Source: Methylacidiphilum sp. Yel
GTDB lineage: Bacteria; Verrucomicrobiota; Verrucomicrobiia; Methylacidiphilales; Methylacidiphilaceae
Length of the DNA stretch: 62,820 bases
NCBI RefSeq assembly: GCF_004421185.1
Contig: NZ_LXQB01000030.1
Location: 1-62,820, forward strand
Direction: 5' to 3'
Each line of letters starts with the position of its first letter. The first letter of the stretch is position 1. Positions 9,282 through 18,534 of the stretch are shown one piece after another. The notes below the pieces were generated by a model that had not been told where the DNA came from, searched no databases, and worked only from the letters and a program-made list of their open reading frames with translations. The translations under genes were made by a program, and so were the position numbers.

Positions 9282-10075
9282 TTTGTTAATGTTCTTTAAA
9301 AGAAAATAAGTCTATTTCAAAAACCCTTCTCTACTTATCTTCTCCTGTTCTCTGTTTCAAGAGAACCTCATCTATCTTAAGTTGGTATTGTAAGAAGGGG
9401 CCATCGATCCACAGAGAGGAGCTATGGCACCCAGCAATTGGCTGTCGCTTTGGCAACCAAATCTTTAAATAAAAAGACTAGGTACGCAGTCTCTCTGAGC
9501 AGGCAACCCATGACGGAGACAAACACCGGGTAAAACCTCGAACTGGGAATACAAACGCTAAACGAGCTTCAAGCATGCGAATACTTTTATTTTCTAAGAA
9601 GGAAGTGTTGAATAGATCTAAGTAAGTCGTAGGGGTTTATTTGGGCAAATCATGGCAAAGGCATTCTTACAGTAAGCATACATGGACGAGAAACCCGTGG
9701 AGTTGGGGAGATCGACCCCTGGAACAATCGGAAGCCTTATTCGATGAGAATCGAAAAAAACCTACACTACCACAAGGATGTAATGCATATGCTTTGCGAG
9801 CGTTCTAATAAGAAAATTGGGAGAGAGACGAAAGAAATGGACAGCGAACAGTGCCCGTGGATTGATGAAAAGATGAAAAGGGGGGAGTGGTTGAAAAAAA
9901 GATCTATAAGCTTGCTTGGATAAGGAGGCAGGAAATAATGCCTTCTCGCACAGCAGCAGCTAGCCTTTTAGATTTTTAAAACATCTTCTCCTTTTTGCTA
10001 TCTCCACCTTTTATTTAGTTGAGCTTCAAAAAATGGCTAGAAAATAAGCATGCATGCTTCTTTAGAGCTAACCCG
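9282..10075. other. Unexplained 790-bp stretch after tmRNA
   Basis: No recognisable gene. The part from about 9380 to 9920 has higher G+C than typical intergenic DNA here and does not match tmRNA, RNase P RNA, SRP RNA or any IS I know. One frame is open from 9633 to 9923 (96 codons) but lacks a start until ATG 9744. It may be a decayed coding region, a structured RNA or the scar of a mobile element. Confidence 0.4.
9744..9923 (+). CDS. Possible small ORF, 59 residues
   Basis: This frame starts at ATG 9744, with GGAAG nine bases upstream as a possible ribosome binding site, and stops at TAA 9921-9923. The product starts MRIEKNLHYHKDVMHML and is charged, with ETKEMDSEQCPWIDEKMKRGEW near the end and no membrane segment. 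The frame is open a further 37 codons upstream without a start codon, so this may be the tail of a decayed longer gene. I recognise no family. Confidence 0.2.
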   Translation: MRIEKNLHYHKDVMHMLCERSNKKIGRETKEMDSEQCPWIDEKMKRGEWLKKRSISLLG

Positions 10076-11089
10076 CTATATTTTCAATTCTACCTTCCTT
10101 GTTCCTGGAACTATTCGTCCGATTAAAAAACCTTCCACATTACTCAAACATACCTCTTTGGATTCAGGGCCAATAATAAGACAAAGCCCAATTCCCATAT
10201 TAAAAATACTGTACTGCTCTTCGATCGTCATAGCTCCAAGACTTGTCAAAAAAGAAAATATGGGAGGTATAGGCCAGCTGTTTGCATAAATAATAGCATC
10301 AACTCCATCTGGAAGTATTCTAGGCAAATTTTCAAAAAACCCACCACCAGTGATATGAGCAATACCTTTAATGGGTATAAGCTTTTTTAAGAGCTTGAGC
10401 TCTTTAAGGTAAGATTTATGCACAGCCAATAGTTCATCGACTAGAGGCCGGCTAAAACCTGGAGGAGTATCCCAAAGATTATAATGCTTTTGAGCAAACA
10501 GAAGTTTTCTGACTAAAGAATACCCATTGGTATGTAAGCCAGAGGAGGGAAGACCAATGATCAGATCCCCTGGAGAAATCATTTTTCCATCAATTATATG
10601 CTCTTTTTCAACGACTCCTACAATAGCACCTACTAAGTCAAAATCTTTTTCTTTGTAAATCCCAGGCATTTGAGCAGTTTCTCCACCGATCAAGGCACAG
10701 TTTGCATTTCTACAGGCTCTTTCCATTCCTTCTAGTATTTTTATTAATATCGAAGGTTCTAGCTTTCCACATCCTATGTAATCGAGAAAAAAAAGCGGTT
10801 CAGCTCCAAGAGTGGCGATATCATTAACACAATGGTTTACAAGATCTTCGCCAAGACCATCATAACGATTGGCCATTTGGCCAATAAGTAATTTCGTTCC
10901 CACCCCATCAATACTTGACACAAGGACTGGATGATGAAAAGTTGGGAAAGCTGCAGAAAAAAGGCCCCCAAACCCACCAAAACTCCCGATAACTTCGGCT
11001 CTTTGTGTAGAGGTTATTAACTTTGGAATTGTTGATTTAAAGGCCTGGGCTGCTTTGAGATCCACACCTGCTTGAGAATAAAGATTCAT
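10076..11089 (-). CDS. purM: Phosphoribosylformylglycinamidine cyclo-ligase (AIR synthetase)
   Basis: PurM catalyses the fifth step of purine synthesis, ATP-dependent closure of FGAM to AIR in the cytoplasm. The 337-residue length is normal. The order of family motifs is complete: the glycine-rich FGGFGGLF near residue 35, SIDGVGTKLLIG at about 60, the LVNHCVNDIATLGAEPLFFLDYIG segment at about 85-105, IGGETAQMPGIY near 137, GLPSSGLHTNGYSLVRKL near 180, and AHITGGGFFENLPRILP near 245. It lies 17 bp downstream of purF on the same strand, so the two form an operon for purine synthesis. ATG at 11089. Confidence 0.97.
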   Translation of the reverse strand: MNLYSQAGVDLKAAQAFKSTIPKLITSTQRAEVIGSFGGFGGLFSAAFPTFHHPVLVSSIDGVGTKLLIGQMANRYDGLGEDLVNHCVNDIATLGAEPLFFLDYIGCGKLEPSILIKILEGMERACRNANCALIGGETAQMPGIYKEKDFDLVGAIVGVVEKEHIIDGKMISPGDLIIGLPSSGLHTNGYSLVRKLLFAQKHYNLWDTPPGFSRPLVDELLAVHKSYLKELKLLKKLIPIKGIAHITGGGFFENLPRILPDGVDAIIYANSWPIPPIFSFLTSLGAMTIEEQYSIFNMGIGLCLIIGPESKEVCLSNVEGFLIGRIVPGTRKVELKI

Positions 11090-11106
11090 GGAGACGAGAC
11101 TGAATA

Positions 11107-12528
11107 TTATTTAGTAACATTTTCAAAGAAAGACCTTCTTTCTAGAATCATTTTATCGAAATCGGGATCAAAATCTACTGGGTATCTGCCTGTAAAGCAA
11201 GCTGTACAAAACTCTGTGTTCGCCTCTAAGCATGCTTTGATGAGAGCTTCGTGAGAGAGATATCCAAGAGAGTCTGCTCCAAGATACTTACAGATTTCTT
11301 CTATTGCCAGTTGATTAGCTAAAAGACTTTTTGGATTAGGAAAATCGATCCCATAGTGACAAGGATAGCGGTGGGGAGGACAGCTGACTCTAATATGGAC
11401 TTCTTTGGCTCCAGCCTCTCTCAAGTTCACTACTCTGGCTCGAGCTGTTGTACCTCTGACGATCGAATCGTCTACCACAATCACTCTTTTCCCCCTAATA
11501 GCTTCTTGAATGAGATTGAGTTTTATTCGAACACTAAAATCCCGAATTAGCTGTGTGGGTTGAATAAAGGTTCTTCCAATATAATGGTTCCGTACAAAAG
11601 CGGGGTAATAAGGAATACCAGATTGTTCTGCGTAGCCAAGAGCTGCATAATTCCCCGAATCAGGGACTGGAACAACAATATCGGCATCAACCGGATAGAG
11701 CTTAGCCAATTCTTTACCCATCTGAATTCTAGCTTTGCTTACATTCAGCCCAGCAATGGTGCTATCAGGACGAGCAAAATAAACATATTCAAAAATACAA
11801 AAGGCTTTCTTGGTTGTGGATCCATTTATAAAATAGGATTTTAGCCCTTCTTCTCCAATAAACAGCACTTCTCCTGGCTCAATATCCCTGATGTATTCGG
11901 CATGAATCAGATCGAATGCACAAGTTTCACTTGACACAACGTAACTGTTCTCTATTTTTCCAAGGCATAGAGGGCGAAACCCTAAAGGATCTCTTGATGC
12001 GAATATGCCTTTTGTGGTCATAAGAACACAGGAAAAGGCTCCTTTAACTCTTTGTAATGCATTGAGAAAACTACCGAAAGTATCTTCTTGTGCTGGCTGT
12101 GCCATAAGATGAAGGATAACTTCAGAATCAGAAGTCGTTTGAAAAATTGAACCTTTGTTTTCTAATTCTCGTCGAATCGAAACTGCGTTGACAATATTCC
12201 CATTATGGGCTAAAGCCAGTTCGCCCTTCGAACAAGAAACTACGATGGGCTGAGCGTTTAAAAGAGTGCTGGAACCTGTTGTCGAATAACGGACATGCCC
12301 GATGGCCATTGTGCCTTGAAGAGAAGCTAAGGAACGACTGTCAAAAACTTGAGAGACAAGTCCCATGCCCCGGCAAACTTGAAAATGGGCCTGACAAGGA
12401 TCAAAGCTAGCTATTCCTGCACTTTCTTGGCCACGATGTTGCAAAGCATATAATCCATAATAGGTTAATTCCGCCGAATTGACATGACCATAAATAGCAA
12501 AAACGCCGCATTCCTCTTTAGGATACAT
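11107..12528 (-). CDS. purF: Amidophosphoribosyltransferase
   Basis: PurF makes 5-phosphoribosylamine from PRPP and glutamine, the committed step of purine synthesis. The N-terminal Ntn glutaminase domain begins EECGVFAIYGH, whose Cys is the nucleophile after propeptide removal. GHVRYSTTGSS and AHNGNIVNA follow. The phosphoribosyltransferase domain carries the PRPP loop VIVVDDSIVRGTTAR near residue 350. Late Cys residues near the C-terminus (ANTEFCTACFTGRYP) fit the Fe-S type of the enzyme seen in Bacillus. ATG 12528 leaves a five-residue propeptide, and a TTG at 12570 would give twenty. purM follows 17 bp downstream. Confidence 0.96.
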   Translation of the reverse strand: MYPKEECGVFAIYGHVNSAELTYYGLYALQHRGQESAGIASFDPCQAHFQVCRGMGLVSQVFDSRSLASLQGTMAIGHVRYSTTGSSTLLNAQPIVVSCSKGELALAHNGNIVNAVSIRRELENKGSIFQTTSDSEVILHLMAQPAQEDTFGSFLNALQRVKGAFSCVLMTTKGIFASRDPLGFRPLCLGKIENSYVVSSETCAFDLIHAEYIRDIEPGEVLFIGEEGLKSYFINGSTTKKAFCIFEYVYFARPDSTIAGLNVSKARIQMGKELAKLYPVDADIVVPVPDSGNYAALGYAEQSGIPYYPAFVRNHYIGRTFIQPTQLIRDFSVRIKLNLIQEAIRGKRVIVVDDSIVRGTTARARVVNLREAGAKEVHIRVSCPPHRYPCHYGIDFPNPKSLLANQLAIEEICKYLGADSLGYLSHEALIKACLEANTEFCTACFTGRYPVDFDPDFDKMILERRSFFENVTK

Positions 12529-12639
12529 GCTTTTCGTTTTGCCAAGAGAGTTGTCAGCCACTATATTCAACTTTAAGCAGAAGGTTGGTTACTGTTTTTA
12601 AAAATCTCTTTTTTTAATGCAAGCAAATTAAAACGCGCT

Positions 12640-13727
12640 ATGACACTTGAAGAAATAGCAAAAAGAATTTTTTCCCTACCAACAGCCCCCTTGCATGAAA
12701 AATTCATTGCTAAGGAAATATATTCTATTTTATCCGAATATCCGCAATCAAAAATAGAAATCGATCCGTTTTCTAACCTTTTGGTTCAGTTAGACTCTGT
12801 TTCGGACGACAAAGACAAGCCTCTTCTTTTATTTGTTGCCCACATGGATCATCCAGGATTTTATTCAGACAGCCAAAGCCATATCTATTTGCTTGGAGGC
12901 GTAAAGGAATCCTATTTAGAAGGAGCAAAGTTGATTTTTCCAGTCAGGATCATGGAGAAAGAGTCGGAGAGTCGGTTATTAGAGGCTATCAGAACAAAGG
13001 AAAATTTAAATTGATACAATGCGAACCCATAGCGCCACCTAATTCGATTGGAATGTGGGATCTTCCTCCATTTTTCAGTCAAGATGGTATTTTTTATGGC
13101 AGGTCCTGTGACGATCTTGTGGGAGTTTGCTCCTTGCTTTACATGTTTATCCAGATACTTTCAAAGAATCTAAAGACCAAAATAGCCATACTTTTTAGTC
13201 GTGCTGAGGAAATAGGATTTTTGGGAACCTTAGCTTTTCTTAAAAGGCAGATTTTAAATCCAGAAAATACGATCATGATTTCGATTGAAGCGAGTATGGC
13301 TCAGGGATATGGATCTATGAATGAAGGTCCAGTGTTAAGAGTAGGGGATAAAACAAGGCTTTTCGATGCTTCTGTAGTAAGCTGGCTTGAAAAAGCTTTA
13401 GAAGATTACAGAAAAGTACATCCAGAGTTTGTCTATCAAAGGAAATTTATGGGAGGGGGAACTTGTGAAACTACTCCTTTTATTGAATTTGGATATCGAT
13501 CAGCTGCACTCTGTTTAGCTATGGATAATTACCATAATATGGCTATTGGCAACCAGATTGCCATGGAATCTATCTCAATAAAAGATTGGGAATTTCTTTG
13601 CTCCTTTCTGCTATGGCTAGCTAGCTATCCAAGGGAGTTGAAAGCTATTGGATGGCAGAGAAAAAAAAGGCTACTCGACCTCCAAGAAGAGGCTATTGGC
13701 CTATTAAAACAGTTTCCTCTTTTTTAA
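12640..13727 (+). pseudogene. M42-like aminopeptidase, frameshifted
   Basis: M42 peptidases are dinuclear metal aminopeptidases of the cytoplasm. The first frame contains LLFVAHMDHPGF with the first metal-binding His and Asp. Homology then moves by one base to another frame between about 12940 and 12962, continuing HGERVGESVIRGYQNKGK. The second frame has the bridging Asp (GRSCDDLVGV), the catalytic Glu pair (SRAEEIGFLG), and a late conserved block (GGGTCETTPFIEFGYRS ... MDNYHNM). All active-site residues are present across the two frames, so either one base was lost recently or the sequence has an error. Family assignment is from motifs. Its 3' end overlaps the fabH 3' end by 24 bp on the opposite strand. 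Confidence 0.75.
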
Positions 13728-14762
13728 GACTCTCTTTTTAGTTTTATATTCGAAAAGTACACTTCCCCATGTAATTCCAGCGCCAAAGGAAACGAGCACA
13801 ATAATGTCTCCATCTTTAATCCGTTTTGACATGATAGCTTCATGAAGCGCAATGGGAATACAGGCTGAGGAGGTATTGCCATATTTTTCCATGTTGACAA
13901 AAAACTTTTCACTAGGGATGTGAAGCCTTTGAGAAAGTGCTTCAATAATTCTCAGATTAGCTTGATGAGGAATGATGCATGCGATGTCTTCAAGAGATCG
14001 TCCAGCATTTTTTAAACACCTCAAAAGGGATTGTTCCATCGAATCAATCGCTAGTTTAAAGACTTTTTTACCAACCATGTGGAGATAATGAAGTTTATGA
14101 TTTATGTTTTGAGGGGTTAAAGGAAGCTTAGAACCGCCAGCGGGAATGTATAACGTTTGCCAATGGGATCCATCGGCCCCAATATTAAATGATAACCGCT
14201 TATTTTTGTCTTTCCCGGCAGCTATTATTGCAGCACCCGCTCCATCTCCAAACAGAACACAGGTATTTCTGTCTGTCCAATCAACAATCGTCGAGAGCTT
14301 CTCACTACCAATTACAAGAATATATTTAGCAGAACCAGAAGAAACAATATGAGAAGCAAGGACAAAAGCATAGATAAAACCGGAGCAGGCAGCCTGGATA
14401 TCGAAAGCAGGTACTCTACGGGCACCGATTTTTTGTTGAATGTAGCAAGCAGTAGAAGGAAATATAGTATCTGGAGTGGTAGTAGCGACAATAATTAGAT
14501 CTAGATCCTCGGGAGTTAACCCGGCATTATGTAAGGCTATCAACGCTGCTTCTGCACCCATTTCTGAAGGGGTTTCTTTTTCATTTGCTATTCTTCTTTC
14601 TTTAATGCCCGTTCTTTCCGTAATCCATTGGTCGGTAGTATCGACCATTTTTTCAAGATCATAGTTAGTCAATATTTTTGAGGGCAAATAAGTTCCGGTA
14701 CCGACAATAACTACCTCAGGTAATTGGCAAAGAGGTTCTTTTATGCTCTTCGATAAGTTCAT
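13704..14762 (-). CDS. fabH: 3-oxoacyl-ACP synthase III (KAS III)
   Basis: FabH condenses acetyl-CoA with malonyl-ACP to start fatty acid synthesis. The catalytic triad is intact: Cys in DIQAACSGFIY, His in IIPHQANLRII, and Asn in EKYGNTSSACIP. The N-terminal signature VVIVGTGTYLPSKILTN and the TDQWITERTGIKERR motif are typical. ATG 14762 gives about 352 residues, a usual length. An upstream TTG-start extension to 14801 would lengthen the overlap with plsX. The start overlaps the plsX end by 47 bp, which implies translational coupling in the DUF177-rpmF-plsX-fabH operon. Confidence 0.95.
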   Translation of the reverse strand: MNLSKSIKEPLCQLPEVVIVGTGTYLPSKILTNYDLEKMVDTTDQWITERTGIKERRIANEKETPSEMGAEAALIALHNAGLTPEDLDLIIVATTTPDTIFPSTACYIQQKIGARRVPAFDIQAACSGFIYAFVLASHIVSSGSAKYILVIGSEKLSTIVDWTDRNTCVLFGDGAGAAIIAAGKDKNKRLSFNIGADGSHWQTLYIPAGGSKLPLTPQNINHKLHYLHMVGKKVFKLAIDSMEQSLLRCLKNAGRSLEDIACIIPHQANLRIIEALSQRLHIPSEKFFVNMEKYGNTSSACIPIALHEAIMSKRIKDGDIIVLVSFGAGITWGSVLFEYKTKKRVLKKRKLF

Positions 14763-15759
14763 GATGTGCTTTAATTTCTTCGATAATAATATGATTGACA
14801 TTTTGAATCAATGCTTCCCTCGCTACACGTATAGCATTGCAAATGGCTTTTGGAGTCGAAGATCCATGAGCAATGATACACGTTCCCCTTATTCCCAGGA
14901 GAAGAGCTCCCCCATATTCTTCATAATTTGTTTTTTTCTTGACGGATTCAAAGGCTCCTTTGGCAAGAAAAGCGCCAAGGGTACGAATGGGATTTTTTTT
15001 AAATTCTCTTTTAAGCCAGCGGACTATAGCAGTAGCTACACTTTCAGAAGTCTTTAAGACGACATTACCGACAAATCCATCACAGACCACAACATCCACT
15101 GGATTTTCAAAAAGATCTCTTCCTTCAATATTGCCTACGAAATTTAAATTAGATTTGGATAAAAGTTTGAAAGCGCTTTTGGTCAATTCATTGCCTTTGA
15201 CATTTTCAGTACCTATGCTAAGCAATCCGACTCGTGGATTGAATACTCCAAGAATTTTTTTAGCATAGATGCTACCCATAATCCCAAAATCCAATAAGTT
15301 TTCGGGAGTAGAATCGATAATTGCTCCCGAATCGATTAATATGAATGGATTTTTTTCAGTAGGAATGATGCTGGCTATACCCGCCCTTGATATTCCAGGT
15401 AAAGTCCTTAAGTATACTGTAGCTGCAGCCACAACAGCTCCAGTGTTTCCTGCAGAAACAACGGCATCTGCCTCCCCTTTTTTTACTAACTCTACACATC
15501 GGCTAATCGAAGAATCCTTTTTATGTCGAACACTTTCTATTGGGAGATCCTCCATACCAACGACCTGAGAGGTATGAAGAAATTCCACTCGTTGTTGAAC
15601 ATCCTGTCCATTTTTTTTATAAAATATTTCTTTGATGATTGGTTTATTGCCAACCAAGATAAGATGTATATCCGGGAAAAGATGGAGAGCTTCGATAGCT
15701 CCAGAGATAGGAGAATCTGGAGCGTAGTCTCCGCCCATGGCATCGAGAGCGATCTTCAT
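14716..15759 (-). CDS. plsX: Phosphate acyltransferase PlsX
   Basis: PlsX converts acyl-ACP and phosphate to acyl-phosphate, the donor for PlsY in phospholipid synthesis at the membrane surface. The N-terminus MKIALDAMGGDYAP is diagnostic. Further motifs are VSAGNTGAVVAAATVYLRTLPGI near residue 105, LIDSGAI near 150, DVVVCDGFVGNVVLKTSES near 225, and YGGALLLGIRGTCIIAHGSS near 285. The 347-residue length is normal. It lies 14 bp after rpmF and overlaps fabH, a common bacterial arrangement linking lipid synthesis with ribosome genes. Confidence 0.96.
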   Translation of the reverse strand: MKIALDAMGGDYAPDSPISGAIEALHLFPDIHLILVGNKPIIKEIFYKKNGQDVQQRVEFLHTSQVVGMEDLPIESVRHKKDSSISRCVELVKKGEADAVVSAGNTGAVVAAATVYLRTLPGISRAGIASIIPTEKNPFILIDSGAIIDSTPENLLDFGIMGSIYAKKILGVFNPRVGLLSIGTENVKGNELTKSAFKLLSKSNLNFVGNIEGRDLFENPVDVVVCDGFVGNVVLKTSESVATAIVRWLKREFKKNPIRTLGAFLAKGAFESVKKKTNYEEYGGALLLGIRGTCIIAHGSSTPKAICNAIRVAREALIQNVNHIIIEEIKAHHELIEEHKRTSLPIT

Positions 15760-15773
15760 TGGTGCTCATTGAG

Positions 15774-15965
15774 TTAATGTTCATTACTCGTTTTTAGAGT
15801 GAGAACTTGTCGGCCATTATACATTCCCGTTGTTAGGTCCACATGATGAGACCTTACCCAGTTTCCTGTTTTTTTATCCTTAGAAATCCCTGGAGGGGTC
15901 CAACGATTGGCCGCTTTTCTTGATCTTTTTTTGGCCTTTGAAGTAATTCTTTTAGGTACGCCCAT
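15774..15965 (-). CDS. rpmF: 50S ribosomal protein bL32
   Basis: The product is 63 residues, beginning MGVPKRITSKAKKRSRKAANRW with the typical basic start of bL32, and ending in a short tail after NGRQVL. The zinc-binding Cys pairs of some bL32 proteins are absent, so this is the zinc-free form. It lies between the DUF177 gene and plsX, the usual neighbourhood. Confidence 0.93.
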   Translation of the reverse strand: MGVPKRITSKAKKRSRKAANRWTPPGISKDKKTGNWVRSHHVDLTTGMYNGRQVLTLKTSNEH

Positions 15966-16038
15966 AAATCTTCCTATGGTTTAAAGTTATAACTATACTT
16001 TTAAAATATTTTTTATATTTTTTTGAAAACGAAAGTGT

Positions 16039-16491
16039 CTATCTTTTTATAATTTTTTCAAGTATTTTCCAAATGCCTGCATCATGAATGGATGCCTCTT
16101 TAGGTTGATCTTCAAAAAGTTCCTTGCCAAAACAACCATTTGCAACTTCAGGCCCACAAAAACCAATCATTGGCAAGGCCAACAAAATATCTTCTCTAAT
16201 TCTGCTGGATAGATCAATTACCTCGGGAAAAGGGGCATGAAGTTGTACTGAAAAATTGGAAATTTCGATCGGATATTCGAACCATTTGCAGCATCTGCCA
16301 CATTGAATAAGCACAGATGTTTTTAAATTTCCATTAAAATATACCTCTTCCTCATCTTTGTAGGCGGTGAGATGTATTTGAATTGGGGAATGCTCTTTTA
16401 CATGGGGTTCTTTTAAATCAAGTAGGGAAGCATGCATGGAGCTATCAATCACCAATGTTTCTGCTGCAAGAATGGAAGTAAGAATTTTCAT
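16039..16491 (-). CDS. DUF177 (YceD) family protein
   Basis: YceD/DUF177 proteins precede rpmF in many bacteria and are linked to 23S rRNA accumulation. The product is 150 residues and shows the family pattern: an N-terminal beta region, the Cys pair in VLIQCGRCCKWFEYPIEI, and the acidic-then-Arg block DLSSRIREDILLALPM. Further Cys residues follow in PMIGFCGPEVANGCFG, which is the usual second Cys site. It is the first gene of the operon with rpmF, plsX and fabH (73 bp before rpmF). Confidence 0.85.
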   Translation of the reverse strand: MKILTSILAAETLVIDSSMHASLLDLKEPHVKEHSPIQIHLTAYKDEEEVYFNGNLKTSVLIQCGRCCKWFEYPIEISNFSVQLHAPFPEVIDLSSRIREDILLALPMIGFCGPEVANGCFGKELFEDQPKEASIHDAGIWKILEKIIKR

Positions 16492-16629
16492 AGAAGTGAA
16501 AGGGGTTGAGGTTTAAGTAGGAAAAAGCACGAAAAGCTTGTAAAATAGTCAATTTTATCTATTTTAAAAATAGCGTTAATGGTTGATCTAAATAATTAAA
16601 TAAAATATGATTATATTGTCATTTCAAGT

Positions 16630-17130
16630 ATGAAATGTATGAAATGCGGAAATATGGAGGATAAGGTTATAGACTCCAGGCCAATAAAAGAGGGCAGATC
16701 GATTCGAAGACGTAGAGAATGCTTACAATGTGGTTTTCGATTCACTACCTATGAAGAAATCCAAGAAATTGAACTGTTAGTCAAAAAAAGAAACGGTTTG
16801 ATTGAACCTTTTGATAGAAATAAGCTGATGTTAGGAATTCAAAAAGCATTGGAAAAAAGGCCAATAGATCAAGCTCAAATTGAAGATTTCGTTGATCAAA
16901 TTATAGAAGAATGTAGTTCCGAAAAGTCTTCCATTATTCCTTCCTATTTGATTGGCACAAAAGTCATGAACAAACTGAAAACTATTGACGAAGTAGCTTT
17001 TATCCGTTTTGCTTCTGTCTATTGTAAATTTCACGATGCGGAAGATTTTATGAACGTCATTTCAGAACTTAAAATGAATGAAGCTCGATCAAAAGATATT
17101 CCTATGCTTTCTCCAGCTGCTTCCCAATAG
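16630..17130 (+). CDS. nrdR: Transcriptional repressor NrdR
   Basis: NrdR senses ATP/dATP and represses ribonucleotide reductase genes. The zinc ribbon is complete: MKCMKCGN with Cys3 and Cys6, and ECLQCGFRFTTYE with Cys31 and Cys34. The ATP-cone follows (VKKRNGLIEPFDRNKLMLGIQKAL...RPI). The signature VIDSRPIKEGRSIRRRREC is unmistakable. Its 166-residue length is slightly longer than usual because of a C-terminal tail. It is transcribed divergently from the DUF177 operon and is followed 13 bp later by the HIT gene, so the two may be co-transcribed. Confidence 0.96.
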   Translation: MKCMKCGNMEDKVIDSRPIKEGRSIRRRRECLQCGFRFTTYEEIQEIELLVKKRNGLIEPFDRNKLMLGIQKALEKRPIDQAQIEDFVDQIIEECSSEKSSIIPSYLIGTKVMNKLKTIDEVAFIRFASVYCKFHDAEDFMNVISELKMNEARSKDIPMLSPAASQ

Positions 17131-17143
17131 GAAAAATTGTGCT

Positions 17144-17497
17144 ATGCCTTCCCTTTTCAGTCAAATCATCTCAAGGAAAATACCTGCCGATATCCTCTAT
17201 GAGGATAGTCAATGCGTTGCATTTCGTGATATACATCCCGTAGCCAAAGTGCATGTTCTTATAGTGCCTAGGAAAGAAATTCCTAGACTTGGCGAAGCCT
17301 CAGAGGAAGATATTCCCCTTTTAGGACATCTTCTTTTGACAGCTAATAAAGTTGCTACTCAGCTAGGAATTTTTCATTCAGGCTTTAGAGTCATTATCAA
17401 CAATGGTCCAGATGCAGGAGAAAGCATACCTCATCTCCATGTTCATTTGATTGGAGGAGAACCATTAGGTTGGGGCCATGGAGGAACCAATATTTAA
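17144..17497 (+). CDS. HIT-family (HinT-like) nucleotide hydrolase
   Basis: HinT-type proteins hydrolyse purine phosphoramidates and AMP-lysine-like adducts. The product is 117 residues and begins SLFSQIISRKIPADILYED, typical for the family. It carries the histidine triad HLHVHLIGG near residue 100 and the NNGPDAGESIPHLH block. The ATG at 17144 has AGGAAAA upstream and gives the normal length, so I prefer it to an upstream frame extension that overlaps nrdR. Confidence 0.93.
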   Translation: MPSLFSQIISRKIPADILYEDSQCVAFRDIHPVAKVHVLIVPRKEIPRLGEASEEDIPLLGHLLLTANKVATQLGIFHSGFRVIINNGPDAGESIPHLHVHLIGGEPLGWGHGGTNI

Positions 17498-17700
17498 TGT
17501 TTTTTTGGTTGGAAAAATACGAAGAGGAGAGTTTAATAGGACAAATAGGAAAAATTAATTGACTATTAGGTATAATGTAAGAGTCCAGATGGGGATTAAT
17601 CTTCCTGGATGGAAAAAAAATAAAGAGTTATTTTTTTATCTTTGAAACTGAATTTTTAAAGAGATCTAGGGATCTAAAGTACTTATCGAGGAGTTATACT

Positions 17701-18498
17701 ATGCATGAAGAAGCTTTTCAGACTTCTGATACTCCTGAAATAGAAAAATCGACCTTTTTTCTGGATATTAAAAAGGGCTTCTCTCAAATCTTTTCTGATC
17801 CATGGTGGTGGATGAAGATTTTGATTGGAGGATTTCTTCTCATTAATCCTTTCCTTTTAGCGTTAATTCCTAAAATAAGTTCCTCATACAGTAATGAAAA
17901 ATTACCAAGCACTTTTTTAGGTCTTCTTATCATTAATGTATGCACTTTTTGGTTTTCTCTTGGCTTTACTTTTGAAGTTCTTCGAAGAGCTAAAACCGGT
18001 AAGCTAAATCAACTACCAGAATGGAAACTCTCTTTGTTATGGAATTATGCTAGGGAAGGAGCCGCCAAATTGACGATCGCTCTGACAACTCTTATCCTTC
18101 CTGCTATTCTTTGGATTGGGATTGTTTATTACATTTTTATCCAGCTTTTAGAATTACCTCCTAGTCTTTTATCCCTTTTCATTCCCCCAATTCTATGGTT
18201 TGTTATTCCTTTTTGCGCTGTAGCTTGTTGCCGGTGGCTTGATGGGGTAAATGTTTTTGATTGCGCTTTAAATTTTCCAGAAAACTTTAGGATTTTTGCC
18301 CTTGCAAAAACTGATTACTTGATTGCTTCAGCATTTCTTTTAGGCATTAATTCGTTGACAATGGCCTTTTATTATACCATCCCTTTTGGTGCTTTTTTTG
18401 GTCTGTGCTTAGTAGATACTTGGTTTGGCCCTATTTATACAAAAGCTGTAAAAAAACATAAATCTTCTTTATATACCTTAGACAGCACACAACGATGA
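17701..18498 (+). CDS. DUF4013-like membrane protein
   Basis: The product has 265 residues, of which about 45 at the N-terminus are cytoplasmic (with DPWWWMKILIGG leading into the first helix). Five or six membrane segments follow. The loop TGKLNQLPEWKLSLLWNYAREGA resembles the G-xLPxW motif of DUF4013 proteins, a membrane family of unknown role. The assignment rests on that motif and the helix layout. It is followed by the NifS-like gene after 36 bp on the same strand. Confidence 0.55.
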   Translation: MHEEAFQTSDTPEIEKSTFFLDIKKGFSQIFSDPWWWMKILIGGFLLINPFLLALIPKISSSYSNEKLPSTFLGLLIINVCTFWFSLGFTFEVLRRAKTGKLNQLPEWKLSLLWNYAREGAAKLTIALTTLILPAILWIGIVYYIFIQLLELPPSLLSLFIPPILWFVIPFCAVACCRWLDGVNVFDCALNFPENFRIFALAKTDYLIASAFLLGINSLTMAFYYTIPFGAFFGLCLVDTWFGPIYTKAVKKHKSSLYTLDSTQR

Positions 18499-18534
18499 TT
18501 TTTATTAGAATAATGGTTATCAATAGTTCAATAC

